Origin: Bradyrhizobium commune
Lineage (GTDB): Bacteria > Pseudomonadota > Alphaproteobacteria > Rhizobiales > Xanthobacteraceae
NCBI RefSeq assembly: GCF_015624505.1
Contig: NZ_CP061379.1
Location: forward strand, 4,774,001-4,838,000
Reading direction: 5' to 3'
Length of the DNA: 64,000 bases
Both the position numbers and the translations under genes were made by a program. The notes under the pieces were generated by a model. That model was not told where the DNA came from and ran no database searches. It saw only the letters and a list, made by a program, of their open reading frames with translations. This document shows, piece after piece, positions 53,331 to 64,000 of this stretch. The first letter of the stretch is position 1. Each line of letters begins with the position of its first letter.

Positions 53331-54310
53331 TCAGCCCTGCGGCAGCGCGTCGAGGTGACACGCCACCCATTGCTCGCCTTCAGCAGAGCGTAGCTGCGGC
53401 TCCTCGGTCCGGCAGCGATCGAACACGTACGGACATCGGGTATGGAAGCGGCACCCGCTCGGCGGATTGATCGGGCTCGGCACGTCGCCACCGAGGATGA
53501 TGGGATTGCGCTGGGCACCGGGTTCGGGCAGCGGGACCGCCGACAGCAACGCCTTGGTGTAGGGATGCCTCGGCGCGGCAAAGATCTCCCGGCGCGGCGC
53601 CACCTCGACGATCTTGCCGAGATACATCACCGCGACGCGGTGGGTCATGTGCTCGACGATCGCGAGGTCATGGCTGATGAACAGCAGCGCCAGGCCGAAT
53701 TTCTGCTGAAGGTCCTGGAGCAGGTTGACGATCTGCGCCTTGACGGAGACGTCGAGCGCGGAGACCGCCTCGTCGCACACGATCAGCTCGGGCTCGGCCG
53801 CGAGCGCCCGCGCGATGCCGATGCGCTGACGCTGGCCACCCGAAAATTCGTGCGGCCTGCGGTTCAGTGCCTCGCGCGGCAGGCGCACGGTGTCCATCAG
53901 CGCCGTGACGCGGACCTCGAGATCTTCCGCGGATTTGGCGAGACCGAAATTGCGGATCGGCTCGGCCAGGATGTCGCGCACGCGCATACGCGGATTGAGG
54001 CTGGAAAACGGATCCTGGAACACCACCTGCACGCGGCGGCGCATCTGGCGCATCGTGGCCGGCGCGGCGTCGTCGATACGCTGGCCATCGAGGATCACCT
54101 GGCCGGCCGTCACATCGAACAGCCGCAGGATGGCACGGCCGACCGTCGACTTGCCGCAACCGGACTCGCCGACCAGCGACAGCGTCTCGCCGCGCGCGAT
54201 CTCGAACGACACGCCGTCGACCGCGTAGACAAATTCGGACTTGCGCCCGAACAGGCCGGTCTTGACGGGAAAATGCTTCTTGAGGTCGTTGACCTGGAGC
54301 AACGGAACAC

Positions 54311-54314
<4 letters not shown>
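53331..54314 (-). CDS. Peptide-type ABC transporter ATPase (DppF-like)
   Basis: A 327-residue ATPase: Walker A GESGCGKST, signature FSGGQRQRIGIA, Walker B LIVCDEAVSALDVS (Ala replaces the usual Pro after DE) and H-loop ISHDLAI. It has the C-terminal GCRFHTRCPY extension. It starts with a 4-base overlap on the DppD-like gene and is the last gene of the five-gene importer 58803-53331. Confidence 0.95.
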
Positions 54315-55300
<986 letters not shown>

Positions 55301-55319
55301 TTTGGTCAGCCCCGCAACA

Positions 55320-56243
55320 TCAGAGGCTTTTGGCCATGCGCGGATCGAGCGCATCGCGAAGGCCGTCGCCGAGCAAATTCACCGCGAGCACCGTGACGGA
55401 CAGGAACGCCGCCGGAAAGAACACGATATAGGGCTTGACCTGCCACAGCGCGCGGCCTTCGGCCATGATGTTACCCCAGGACGGAATGGTGGGTGGCGTG
55501 CCGGCACCGATGAAAGACAGGATCGCCTCCGTGATCATGGCGCTGGCACAGATATAGGTCGCCTGGACCAGCATGGGCGCGAGCGTGTTGGGCAGGATAT
55601 GGCGCAGGATGATCATCGGCGTCCGTGTGCCGCAGGCCACCGCCGCATCGACATAGGGCTGCTCGCGCAGCGACAGCACAACGCTGCGCACGAGGCGGGA
55701 GACGCGCGGAACTTCGGCAACGGTGATAGCCAGAATGACGTTGCCGACACTGGCGCGCGTGAGCGCCATCAACGCGATCGCAAGCAGGATCGGCGGGATC
55801 GACATCAGGCCGTCCATGAAGCGCATCAAAATGCCGTCGGCCCAGCGGATGAAGCCGGAGACGACGCCGATGGCAAGGCCGGCCGCGGACGCAAATATCG
55901 CAACGAACAGCCCGACTGTAAGCGAGACCCGCGCGCCAAAGAGCACGCGGGAATAGATGTCGCGGCCAAGCACGTCGGTGCCGAACCAGAAAGCCGCCGA
56001 CGGCGCGCGGGTCCGCTTGGCCGGCGCGAGCGCGGTCGGATCGACCGTTCCGAGATACGGCGCGAAGACCGCTATCAGAACGAGCGTCAGCAACAGCGCA
56101 CCGCCGATCGCAATGGTGGGATGGCCGCGCAGGAAGCCGACGAAACCGCGCCGGATCGCGACCGGCCGAAGGATCTCCGGCAGTTGCGGCGCGACGACGA
56201 AGCCGGCCGGCAGCGTTTGCGGATTGACAGTCATGTCGGTCAA
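55320..56243 (-). CDS. Peptide-type ABC transporter permease (DppC-like)
   Basis: A 307-residue DppC-type permease with FWFGTDVLGRDIYSRVLFGAR, the EAA loop PYVDAAVACGTRTPMIILRH and the C-terminus GDGLRDALDPRMAKSL. It starts with a 4-base overlap on the DppB-like gene (ATG 56234 also possible). It is part of the importer with the Tat-exported binding protein at 57199. Confidence 0.94.
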   Translation of the reverse strand: MTDMTVNPQTLPAGFVVAPQLPEILRPVAIRRGFVGFLRGHPTIAIGGALLLTLVLIAVFAPYLGTVDPTALAPAKRTRAPSAAFWFGTDVLGRDIYSRVLFGARVSLTVGLFVAIFASAAGLAIGVVSGFIRWADGILMRFMDGLMSIPPILLAIALMALTRASVGNVILAITVAEVPRVSRLVRSVVLSLREQPYVDAAVACGTRTPMIILRHILPNTLAPMLVQATYICASAMITEAILSFIGAGTPPTIPSWGNIMAEGRALWQVKPYIVFFPAAFLSVTVLAVNLLGDGLRDALDPRMAKSL

Positions 56244-57181
56244 TAGCGGATCCTCGGGTCAACGAGCGTGTAGGTGACGTCGATCATCAGATTGACCAAG
56301 ACGTAGACGAAGCTGAAAAGCAGCACGATGCCCTGGATCACCGGGTAGTCGCGGCGCAGGATCGCATCGATCGTGAGGCGGCCGAGGCCCGGAATCGCGA
56401 ACACGCTCTCAGTCACGACCGCGCCGCCAATCAGAAGCGCAATCCCGATCCCGATCACGGTCACGATCGGCACCGACGCATTCTTCAGCGCGTGAATGAA
56501 CAGGATGCCGCCCTGCCCGAGCCCCTTGGCACGCGCGGTGCGGATATAGTCCTGCTGGAGCACCTCAAGCATGGTGGCACGGGTGATGCGCGCGACCAGC
56601 GCGATGTAGACACAGCCGAGCGCAATCGCCGGCAGGATCAGATTTTGCAGCCACGGCCAAAAGCCCTCCGTGAGCGGCGTATAACCCTGCACAGGGAGCC
56701 ATTCGAGCTCCAGCGCGAAGACGTAGGCAAGGACGTAGCCAACGACGAACACCGGCAGCGAGAAGCCGAACACGGCGAACGCCATGATGGCACGGTCGAT
56801 GAGGCTCCCGGCCTTCCATGCCGCCACCACGCCGAGCGGCACCGCCACCACGATCGTGAGCAGCAGCGTGACGATCATCAGCGACAGCGTTGGTCCGAGA
56901 CGCTGCCCGATCATCGTCGAGACCGGCAAATTGGTGAAGATCGAGGTGCCGAGATCACCATGCAGGATGCGCCAGACCCAGCTGCCGAACTGGACCAGGA
57001 AGGGCCGGTCGAGGCCGAGGCTCTGGCGGATGCGCTCCACATCCTCCGGGCTCGCCTGGTCACCCGCAATCACCACGGCGGGATCGCCCGGCGCGATGTA
57101 GAGCAGGCTGAACACGAACAGTGCGACAATCGCCATCACCGGCAAGGTGGCGACGATGCGCCGGAGGATGTAGGAGAGCAT
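56240..57181 (-). CDS. Peptide-type ABC transporter permease (DppB-like)
   Basis: A 313-residue DppB-type permease: [19 protein letters not shown] near the start, EAA loop [20 protein letters not shown], and the ending VDVTYTLVDPRIRY. It follows the binding protein gene after 17 bases. Membrane topology (six segments) and length are normal. Confidence 0.94.
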   Translation of the reverse strand: MLSYILRRIVATLPVMAIVALFVFSLLYIAPGDPAVVIAGDQASPEDVERIRQSLGLDRPFLVQFGSWVWRILHGDLGTSIFTNLPVSTMIGQRLGPTLSLMIVTLLLTIVVAVPLGVVAAWKAGSLIDRAIMAFAVFGFSLPVFVVGYVLAYVFALELEWLPVQGYTPLTEGFWPWLQNLILPAIALGCVYIALVARITRATMLEVLQQDYIRTARAKGLGQGGILFIHALKNASVPIVTVIGIGIALLIGGAVVTESVFAIPGLGRLTIDAILRRDYPVIQGIVLLFSFVYVLVNLMIDVTYTLVDPRIRY

Positions 57182-57198
57182 CTGGACCTATTGCACGA

Positions 57199-58803
57199 TC
57201 ATGCGGACTTCGACACGCCCCAGAAGAACGGCAATGGTCCCTTGGCAATGCCGGTGACGTTCTTGCGCCACGCGGTGTAGCTCAGGAAGAAGCCGGTCGG
57301 AGCGTAGACGACGTCATCGAAGGCCGCCTTGTTGAGGCGACCGATGGTGGCCTTTTCCTCGTCGAGGCTCTTGGCCTCGAACCAGGCGGCAACCTCCTTC
57401 TCGGTATTGGGGCTTGTGGGCCAGCCGAACCAGGCCTTGTCGCCATTGGCGCGGATAGCCGTGTAGGGTGCGGGATTGATGCAATCCGAGCCCGCATGCC
57501 AGGTGTGGAACATGTTCCAGCCGCCCTGTCCCGGTGCTGTCTTCTGCGCACGGCGTGAGCCGACCGTGCCCCAATCGGTCGCGACGAAGTCGACATTCAT
57601 GCCGAGCCTCTTCAGCAGGTCCGCAGTCACGTCGCCCATCGCCTTGGTGATCGGCTGGTCCTGCGCGACGAGGCACGTGACCGGCTGGCCGGAATAGCCG
57701 CTCTCGGCGAGCAGCTTCTTGGCGGCGTCGAGATCGCGCTTGCCCTTCAGGATCTCGCCACCCGCTTCGGTGTAGAGCGGCGTATCCGGCGTGAAGTAGC
57801 CGGGCAGCGGCTTCCACAGCGAATTGTCGTCGCCGACGATCGCGCGCATATAGTCTTCCTGGCTCATCGCCATCAGCACTGCGCGCCGCGCCCGCACGTC
57901 GTTGAAGGGTGGATACAGGAAATTCATACGGAACGAGCCGATATTGCCAAGGGGATCGCCGATATCGACGCTGATGTTCTTGTTCTTCTTCAGGACCGGG
58001 ACGAGATCCGCAATCGGATTCTCCCACCAGTCGATCTCACCGTTCTGCAAGGCAGCCGCCGCGGTTGCCGGATCCGGCATGATCACCCACTCGACGCGGT
58101 CGACCATGATCTGCTTGCCACCGGCAAGCCAGGATGATTTCTCCTGCCGCGGCGAATAGTCGGCAAATTTCTCGAACACGGCCTTCGCGCCCGGCACCCA
58201 CTCGCCCTTGGCGAACTTCATAGGACCGGAGCCGACATAATCCGAGATCTGCTTGAACGGATCGGTCTGGGCGATGCGCTCCGGCATGATGAAGGCGCAA
58301 GGCGAGTTGTTCTTCGCAAGCGCGTAGAGCATCTTCGGGAATGGCTGCTTCAGCACCCATTTGAAGGTGCGGTCGTCGACGGTGGTCAGCTCCTGCTGGA
58401 GCGCCTTGATCATCAGGCCCATCGGATCGCGTGCCGCCCAGCGCGAGAGGCTGGCGACGACGTCCTTGCTCAGCACCGGCTCGCCGTCGTGAAACTTGAG
58501 CCCCGGCCGCAACTTGAACGTCCAGGTCGTGCCGTCATCGGTCACTTCCTCGGATTCGACCATCTGCCGCTGTGGCTGGAGCGAGGAATCGACGCCGTAG
58601 AGCGTGTCCCAGACCAGCGCGGCCGCATTGCGCACGACATATTGGGTGCCCCAGATGGGGTCGAAATTGGCAAGATTGGCCTGCGGCACGAAACGCAGGG
58701 TGCGGGCCGAAGCGCCCTGGGCGATCGCCGGGGCCGAGAGGCCGCCCGTCAATGCCAGACCGCTCGCGCCGGCCAGTCCCTTCAATACGCTCCTGCGATC
58801 CAT
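57199..58803 (-). CDS. ABC transporter substrate-binding protein, family 5, Tat-exported
   Basis: A 534-residue binding protein from ATG 58803, preceded by GGGAGGA. The N-terminus MDRRSVLKGLAGASGLALTG is a twin-arginine signal, cut near APAIAQ. Family features: ANLANFDPIWGTQYVVRN, WTFKLRPGLKFHDGEPV and SGPMKFAKGEW. Tat export of DppA-type proteins is common in Bradyrhizobium. It heads the five-gene operon 58803-53331. The ligand is probably a peptide or another amide, not known. Confidence 0.93.
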   Translation of the reverse strand: MDRRSVLKGLAGASGLALTGGLSAPAIAQGASARTLRFVPQANLANFDPIWGTQYVVRNAAALVWDTLYGVDSSLQPQRQMVESEEVTDDGTTWTFKLRPGLKFHDGEPVLSKDVVASLSRWAARDPMGLMIKALQQELTTVDDRTFKWVLKQPFPKMLYALAKNNSPCAFIMPERIAQTDPFKQISDYVGSGPMKFAKGEWVPGAKAVFEKFADYSPRQEKSSWLAGGKQIMVDRVEWVIMPDPATAAAALQNGEIDWWENPIADLVPVLKKNKNISVDIGDPLGNIGSFRMNFLYPPFNDVRARRAVLMAMSQEDYMRAIVGDDNSLWKPLPGYFTPDTPLYTEAGGEILKGKRDLDAAKKLLAESGYSGQPVTCLVAQDQPITKAMGDVTADLLKRLGMNVDFVATDWGTVGSRRAQKTAPGQGGWNMFHTWHAGSDCINPAPYTAIRANGDKAWFGWPTSPNTEKEVAAWFEAKSLDEEKATIGRLNKAAFDDVVYAPTGFFLSYTAWRKNVTGIAKGPLPFFWGVSKSA

Positions 58804-58944
58804 GTAGTCCTCCCGGTAATGCCGTGATGCCGGCCGATCATTGGCCAAAGGCAGGTGAAACAGAGCCCATTGGCCTGCAAATGGTATGCCAGTAAACGCG
58901 CCTTCGCCAGCGCGATCTCAACGGCTATTTTGATGGCCCGGGCC

Positions 58945-60615
58945 TCAAAGAGCGGCCGCCAGCACCTCGCCGGTCTCGAGATGGGGGATCGCCTCGACCA
59001 GCTTGCGCGTGTAGTCAGTCTTCGGATTATCGAACAGCGCCCGGCTTTCGCCCTGCTCGACGATGCCACCGTTGCGGAGCACGATGGTGCGGTCGCAGAG
59101 CATGCGCACCACGTTGAGATCGTGGCTGACGAACAGCAGCGCGATGTCGTTCTCGCGCCGCAAGCGATCGAGCAGTTGCAGCACCACCGCCTGCACCGAA
59201 ACGTCGAGCGCAGCGGTCGGCTCGTCCAGCACCAGGAGCCGCGGGCGGCAGGCGATCGCGCGGGCAATGCCGACGCGGGCCTTCTGGCCGCCGGAGAGCT
59301 GATGCGGGAAGCGCGGCAGCAGATCGAGCGGCAGCCCGACCCGTTCCGCGCACTCTTCCACCCGTTGCCGCAACGCATCGCCAGCTCGCATGCCGTCGAG
59401 CCTCATCAAGGGATGGGCGATACAGTCGAAGGCCGTGTAGCGCGGGTTGAGGCTTTCGTTCGGGTCCTGGAAGACCATCTGAATGTCTTTGCGCAGGGGC
59501 GAACGATGAAAGTCGCGCGACGCCACGTGGCCGATCGACTGCCCGTCGAACACGATGTCGCCTTCGCTGGGATCGATCAGACGGCAGATCATCCGTGACG
59601 TCGTGCTCTTGCCGGAGCCGGACTCCCCGACGAGACCGACGCTCTCGCCACAGACCATGGTCATGGAGAAATCGGCGACCGCCGCGGAGCCCTGATCGAA
59701 ACGCTTGGCGAGTTTCCGTACCTCCAGGAGCGGCGGGGTGCCATGCGGGACCTCCGCCCTTGGCTTGCTCACGACCGCAGCGGCGCGCTCCCGCTCCTCC
59801 TCGGTCACGAGATCCTCGATCCGGGACGTCGCCGTCGGCGAGGCCGCAACAAGGCGCCTGGTATAAGCGTGCTGCGGCGCGCTGAAGAGCGTCTTCGGGC
59901 TCGCTTCCTCGACGATGCGCCCGCGCTCCATCACGGCGATGCGGCGGCAATAGCGCGCCGCAAGGCCGAGATCGTGCGTGATCAGGATCGTCGCCATGCC
60001 GCGTGCGGCGGCGATGTCCGCGAGCAGGTCCATCACCACTTTCTGCGTAGTGACATCGAGACCAGTGGTCGGCTCGTCGGCAATCAGCAGAGCCGGATTG
60101 CAGGAGATCGCGATCGCGATCATCACACGCTGGCACATGCCGCCGGAGAGCTCGTGCGGATAGGCATTCATCCGCGCCTCGGGGTCGCGGATCTGGACAG
60201 CGCGCAGCAGCTCCAGCGCCTCGGCACGAGCGGCTTCTTTCGATATCCGCTTGTGGGTGAGGATCGCGTCGGCAATCTGCAAGCCGATCGCCCGGATCGG
60301 ATTGAGCGCCGCCCGCGGATTCTGGAAGATCATCGACATCGCAGCACCCTGGAGATGACGGAGATCATCACCCCTGAGCTTTGTCACGTCCTGCCCGCGA
60401 AACAGGATTTTGCCGCCGGTGACGCGTCCGGCCGCATCGAGCAGTCGCGTCGTCGCAAAACCGGTGACCGATTTGCCCGAGCCGCTTTCGCCGACGAGGC
60501 CGAGCATTTCGCCCGCTTCGACAGTGAGCGTGACGCCGCGCACGGCCTCGACCAGCCCACGCCGTGTCGAGAACGAGACGTGGAGGTCGTCAATCCTGAG
60601 CAGTTGCTCGCTCAT
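58945..60615 (-). CDS. Fused double ATPase of a peptide-type ABC transporter (GsiA/YejF-like)
   Basis: A 556-residue protein with two complete ATPase modules, DppD-like then DppF-like. Module 1: [21 protein letters not shown] (Cys for the usual Arg), [14 protein letters not shown]. Module 2 (from about residue 290): [37 protein letters not shown]. It overlaps the preceding permease by 4 bases and is the last gene of the importer whose binding protein runs off the window. Gene order: binding protein, DppB, DppC, fused ATPase. Confidence 0.95.
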   Translation of the reverse strand: MSEQLLRIDDLHVSFSTRRGLVEAVRGVTLTVEAGEMLGLVGESGSGKSVTGFATTRLLDAAGRVTGGKILFRGQDVTKLRGDDLRHLQGAAMSMIFQNPRAALNPIRAIGLQIADAILTHKRISKEAARAEALELLRAVQIRDPEARMNAYPHELSGGMCQRVMIAIAISCNPALLIADEPTTGLDVTTQKVVMDLLADIAAARGMATILITHDLGLAARYCRRIAVMERGRIVEEASPKTLFSAPQHAYTRRLVAASPTATSRIEDLVTEEERERAAAVVSKPRAEVPHGTPPLLEVRKLAKRFDQGSAAVADFSMTMVCGESVGLVGESGSGKSTTSRMICRLIDPSEGDIVFDGQSIGHVASRDFHRSPLRKDIQMVFQDPNESLNPRYTAFDCIAHPLMRLDGMRAGDALRQRVEECAERVGLPLDLLPRFPHQLSGGQKARVGIARAIACRPRLLVLDEPTAALDVSVQAVVLQLLDRLRRENDIALLFVSHDLNVVRMLCDRTIVLRNGGIVEQGESRALFDNPKTDYTRKLVEAIPHLETGEVLAAAL

Positions 60616-61460
60616 GTGCGCATGCGGGGATCGAGAATGTCCCGCATCCCGTCACCGAGAAGGTTGAAGCACAGCACGGCCATCATCAACGCGAGGCCCG
60701 GGAAGGCCACCAGCCACCAGCGTCCGGTCGAGATGAAGCGCGCGCCCTCCGCGACCATGATGCCCCATTCCGGTGTCGGTGGCTTAACGCCGAGGCCGAT
60801 GAACGAAAGACCCGCAGCGTTCAGAATGGCCCAGCCGAGATTGAGCGAGATCTGCACCGCCATCGCCGGCAGGATATTTGGCAGCAGAAAGCGCAGCACG
60901 ACCGAAAAATGGCTCTCACCGCAGGCGCGTGCGGCCTCGACCCAGCCGACATTGCGCCTGACGTTGACCTCGGCCCGCGCGAAGCGGATGTAGAAGGGAA
61001 GATTGATGATCGCGGTTGCGATCACGATGTTCTCGATCCGATTTCCCAGCGCCGCGACCATCGCCATTGCCAGCACGAACAGCGGAAAGGCCATCATCAC
61101 GTCGACGAAGCGGCCGACCGCGCGATCGAGCTTGCCTCCGGCATAGCCGCAGAACGAACCAACGACGGCGCCGATCACGAAGGAGATGCCGACCGCCGAG
61201 ACCGCGATCGCAAGGTCGAGCCTCGCTGCGATGACGAGGCGGCTGAACACATCGCGTCCAAGCTGGTCCGTGCCGGCGATGTGCGCCGCGCTTGGCGGCA
61301 GCAACGCTTCCGAGACGTTCGAGACCACGGGATCATAAGGCACGATCCATGGCCCGATGATTGCGATTAGAACAAACAAGGTCACACCCGCCGCCGCGAC
61401 GGCCGTGAGCGGGTTGCCGCGCAGGATCCAGACCGAATGACGGAGGGTGGCGCTGGTCAT
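60612..61460 (-). CDS. Peptide-type ABC transporter permease (DppC-like)
   Basis: A 282-residue DppC-type permease with AGTDQLGRDVFSRLVIAAR, the EAA loop VEAARACGESHFSVVLRFLLP and the C-terminus GDGMRDILDPRMRT. Start and stop each overlap a neighbour by 4 bases, showing tight coupling with the DppB-like gene and the fused ATPase. Confidence 0.94.
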   Translation of the reverse strand: MTSATLRHSVWILRGNPLTAVAAAGVTLFVLIAIIGPWIVPYDPVVSNVSEALLPPSAAHIAGTDQLGRDVFSRLVIAARLDLAIAVSAVGISFVIGAVVGSFCGYAGGKLDRAVGRFVDVMMAFPLFVLAMAMVAALGNRIENIVIATAIINLPFYIRFARAEVNVRRNVGWVEAARACGESHFSVVLRFLLPNILPAMAVQISLNLGWAILNAAGLSFIGLGVKPPTPEWGIMVAEGARFISTGRWWLVAFPGLALMMAVLCFNLLGDGMRDILDPRMRT

Positions 61461-62491
61461 TCGATCGACACCCTGGGATCGGCGATGCCGTAGCAGACAT
61501 CGACGATCAGATTGACCAGCACGAAGATGCCAGCCATTAGCAGCACGAAGCCCTGCACCGGCGCGTAATCGGAGGACAGCAGCGCATCGAGTGCATAGGA
61601 GGCAACGCCTGGCCAGGAGAACACCTTCTCCACCAGGACATTGGCGCCCAGCATGGTCGAGAACACGATGCCGGCGATGGTGATGACAGGCAGGATTGCG
61701 TTACGCAGCGCATAGGTGACGACCACCTTGTGCCACGAGAGCCCGACCGAGCGCGCGGTCCGCACGAAATCGCTGCCGAGCGACACCAGCATCGAGGCGC
61801 GCGTGATCCGCGCCAGCGGTGCGATCACGAACAGGGCCATGCTCACTGCCGGCAGGATCAGCTGCTTGCAGGCCGCCCACCAGCCGTCGATATCGCCGGC
61901 CAGCAGGAAATCGATCGACAGGAAGCCGGTGTGCTGCGGCGGCAGCGAGGTGAAGACGTCGATCCGCCCAGTCGGATCAGGCGCAAGTCCGAGCAGATAA
62001 TAAAAGACGTAGATCAAGAGCAGGCCGGAGACGAAGGTCGGCACGCAGACCCCGAGTGCGCAGAACAGCCGCACGCCGTGATCGACAATCGAACCCGGCC
62101 GCAGCGCTGCGACAACGCCGAGCGGCACCGCCGCAATCAGCGCAATCATCAGCGCGGTGAAGGTGAGCTCAAGCGAGGCCGGCAGCCGCTCGCGCAGATC
62201 CTTCAGCACCGGCTGCCCGGTCATCATGGAGCGGCCAAGATTGCCATGGCCGATGTCGGAGAGATAGAACACCAGCTGCTCCGGCACCGATTTGTTCAGC
62301 CCCATCTGCTTGCGGATCAGCTCGATCTCCTCCTTGCCTGCATTGGGCCCCGAGGCGAAGAACACCGCGGGGTCGCCAGGCAAGACGCGCATCAGCAAAA
62401 AGGTGAAGACAAGCACACCGAACAGCGCCGGCAGCGACGACAGAAGCCGCCTGCCCGCCCGCACCATCGTTGCGCCAACACCGGTCATCAC
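61457..62491 (-). CDS. Peptide-type ABC transporter permease (DppB-like)
   Basis: A 344-residue DppB-type permease: LMRVLPGDPAVFFASGPNAG near the start, EAA loop DFVRTARSVGLSWHKVVVTY and the ending VDVCYGIADPRVSIE. It is longer than usual because of a periplasmic loop (about 180-205, GLAPDPTGRIDVFTSLPPQH) that is common in this subgroup. It starts 25 bases after the binding-protein stop. Confidence 0.94.
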   Translation of the reverse strand: MMTGVGATMVRAGRRLLSSLPALFGVLVFTFLLMRVLPGDPAVFFASGPNAGKEEIELIRKQMGLNKSVPEQLVFYLSDIGHGNLGRSMMTGQPVLKDLRERLPASLELTFTALMIALIAAVPLGVVAALRPGSIVDHGVRLFCALGVCVPTFVSGLLLIYVFYYLLGLAPDPTGRIDVFTSLPPQHTGFLSIDFLLAGDIDGWWAACKQLILPAVSMALFVIAPLARITRASMLVSLGSDFVRTARSVGLSWHKVVVTYALRNAILPVITIAGIVFSTMLGANVLVEKVFSWPGVASYALDALLSSDYAPVQGFVLLMAGIFVLVNLIVDVCYGIADPRVSIE

Positions 62492-62516
62492 CTTTCAGCG
62501 TCCCTCTTTGCGGATA

Positions 62517-64000
62517 TCACTTGCGGCTGATATCGCGATAGTCGAGCTGCCGGTGGAACTCGTAGGTGTAGCCCTCGATCGACGCGGCCATCACGGCGTC
62601 CTGGTTCGGCTGCCACAACGGGATCTGCGGCATCTCGCTGAAATGGATTGCATTCAGCTTGCGGCCGTCTTCCTCGTACTTCGCCTTGTCCGGCTCGAAG
62701 CGAGCTTCCTGCGCAATCGCTGCGAGCTCGGAATTGTTGATCGAGCTGTAGTTCCAGCGCTGATTGCCGGTGTAGAAGTTGCGGTAGAAGTAATCGGTCG
62801 ACGGCAGCCAGGCGACGATGCCTTCGGTGAAGAACGGCAGCTTCTTCTCGTTGATCTGCGTCGACATCTGCGCATCCGGAAGTTTCTGGATGTCGACCTT
62901 GATTCCGATCTTGCCGAGCGATTCCTTCACCAGCGCCGCCATCGGCTCCGCGGTCGAGGCCTGGCCGACATTGAAGCTGAAAGTCGTGGAGAAGCCCTCG
63001 GGCAGGCCCGCAGCCTTGAGGTATTCGCGGGCCTTGTCGAGGTCGATCTTCACCGGCGCCTGGAATGGATAGATGCCGTTCGCCGGCATGCCATCCGCCC
63101 AAGTCGCTCCGAACAACGGCGCACCGCGGCCGAACAAGGCGGCCTTGAACATGTCGTCATAGGGCAGCGCGAAGGCGATGGCGCGGCGAACATTGACGTT
63201 GTCGAAGGGCGGAATCTGGTTGTTCATCGAGACGAAGGTGATCGCATTGTATTGTGGCGTCGAGATCACCTTGAGCTTGCCCTTGGCCTCGAGCGATTGC
63301 ACGTCGCTGGCCTGGAGATCGAGCACGAGATCGGCGTCGCCGCGCTCGACCAGATTGGCGCGGGTCGCGGGCTCCGGCACGGACTGCACGATCACGCGCT
63401 TGAAGAACGCCGGCTTGTTCGCAGAGCCGCGGTTCCAGGCCTCGTCGCGCTTGAGGATGACCTGCTCGCCGGGCTTGAAGGTCTCGACCACATAGGCGCC
63501 GCTGCCAGCGGTGTGCTCCTTGAGCCAGGCGGTGGCCCAGGGATCGTCCGGCGTCGCGTGCTCCTTGGCGACCTTCGAATTGATGATGATGGGATAGACG
63601 GTCGCCAGGTTCGGCAGCGCAAGCTTGTCGGGCTTCGGCAGCGTCACCTCGACCGTGAGGGGATCAATCACCTTGAACTGATCGGCCGACGTCAGCGATC
63701 CCGTCAACAGCTGCGCCTTGCCGAGGATCGGCGCGGTGACGCAGCGATCGAGCGACCATTTGACGTCCTCGGCCGTGACCGGCGAGCCGTCCTGGAATTT
63801 TGCGTCCTTGCGCAGATGGAACATGATCTTCAGTCGATCAGGACTGACGTCATAGGAGTCGGCGAGCTCGCCGGTGATCGTGTCGAGATCGAACACCCAT
63901 TTGCCGTTGAGCTGCTTACGGCCGAACGACACCAGCCGATCGTAGGTGCTCATGCTCAACCCGAAGGACTCTCGGGTCGCACCGGGGATGTTGGGATCGA
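62517..64000 (-). CDS. ABC transporter substrate-binding protein, family 5, 3' part
   Basis: The reading frame is open to the window edge (at least 494 residues), so the signal peptide and first residues lie outside. The visible start DPNIPGATRESFGLSMSTYD is internal to the family domain and precedes MFHLRKDAKFQDGSPVTAED, the conserved family 5 segment. It is the first known gene of the importer 64000-58945. The ATG inside this stretch at 63953 is an internal methionine, not the start. Confidence 0.93.
   Translation of the reverse strand, partial: DPNIPGATRESFGLSMSTYDRLVSFGRKQLNGKWVFDLDTITGELADSYDVSPDRLKIMFHLRKDAKFQDGSPVTAEDVKWSLDRCVTAPILGKAQLLTGSLTSADQFKVIDPLTVEVTLPKPDKLALPNLATVYPIIINSKVAKEHATPDDPWATAWLKEHTAGSGAYVVETFKPGEQVILKRDEAWNRGSANKPAFFKRVIVQSVPEPATRANLVERGDADLVLDLQASDVQSLEAKGKLKVISTPQYNAITFVSMNNQIPPFDNVNVRRAIAFALPYDDMFKAALFGRGAPLFGATWADGMPANGIYPFQAPVKIDLDKAREYLKAAGLPEGFSTTFSFNVGQASTAEPMAALVKESLGKIGIKVDIQKLPDAQMSTQINEKKLPFFTEGIVAWLPSTDYFYRNFYTGNQRWNYSSINNSELAAIAQEARFEPDKAKYEEDGRKLNAIHFSEMPQIPLWQPNQDAVMAASIEGYTYEFHRQLDYRDISRK

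Overview
The window is GC-rich (about 64%) chromosomal DNA with the gene style of an alphaproteobacterium, most likely Bradyrhizobium or a close relative. It has dense minus- and plus-strand operons of solute-binding proteins, ABC and TctABC importers, acyl-CoA enzymes and one-step regulators, plus an HWE-type histidine kinase. This assignment is inference from gene content. No phage, insertion sequence, CRISPR array, rRNA or intact tRNA gene was seen.

Layout. 1-2022 (minus): a coxM-coxS-coxL type molybdenum hydroxylase, the large subunit cut by the window edge. 2215-6112 (plus): a four-gene NMT1/SsuA-type ABC importer. 6163-6873: a GntR/FCD regulator, divergent from an eight-gene plus-strand operon (7041-17575). 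That operon has a GSA-aminomutase-like PLP enzyme, a complete Dpp/Opp-type importer, an amidase-signature hydrolase and a penicillin-acylase-family Ntn hydrolase without a visible signal peptide. It looks like an import-and-degrade cassette for a small N-acylated or amide-bearing compound.

17634-17682 holds a degenerate 3' half of a tRNA-Lys(CTT)-like gene, a possible attachment-site scar. Next comes a twelve-gene minus-strand operon (31055 down to 17715) for a carboxylic acid or its CoA ester: enoyl-CoA hydratase, ADP-forming acyl-CoA synthetase, orphan LivK-like binding protein, three acyl-CoA dehydrogenases, two SDRs, a carboxymuconolactone-decarboxylase-like protein, TctB, TctA and a class III CoA-transferase. 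The matching TctC gene is divergent at 31242, followed by a TetR gene. Identical GACCGATCGGTC palindromes lie before the operon, before tctC and before tetR, so one TetR protein probably controls all of them and perhaps the SMP-30 lactonase at 33017. A LysR gene, a luciferase-like monooxygenase and a flavin reductase follow (33909-36633), with a 20-bp tandem repeat in the divergent promoter.

38742-49429 is a regulatory and stress block. Two large paralogous regulators (PhoB-type winged helix, STAND/NB-ARC ATPase, TPR-like C-terminus; 950 and 948 aa) bracket msrA, osmC, a glyoxalase-fold protein and a soluble HWE/HisKA_2 histidine kinase. Downstream, a gene of unknown function and an AraC gene each carry 10-bp-phased CTAAC direct repeats in their promoters, candidate targets of these regulators.

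49666-53173 holds a formylglycine-generating enzyme next to a truncated Tat-signal gene, an AraC regulator, a fragment of a peptide-binding protein gene and a small exported protein. 53331-64000 holds two further complete or nearly complete peptide-type ABC operons on the minus strand, the second running off the window. Transport plus regulation of catabolism dominates the whole region.
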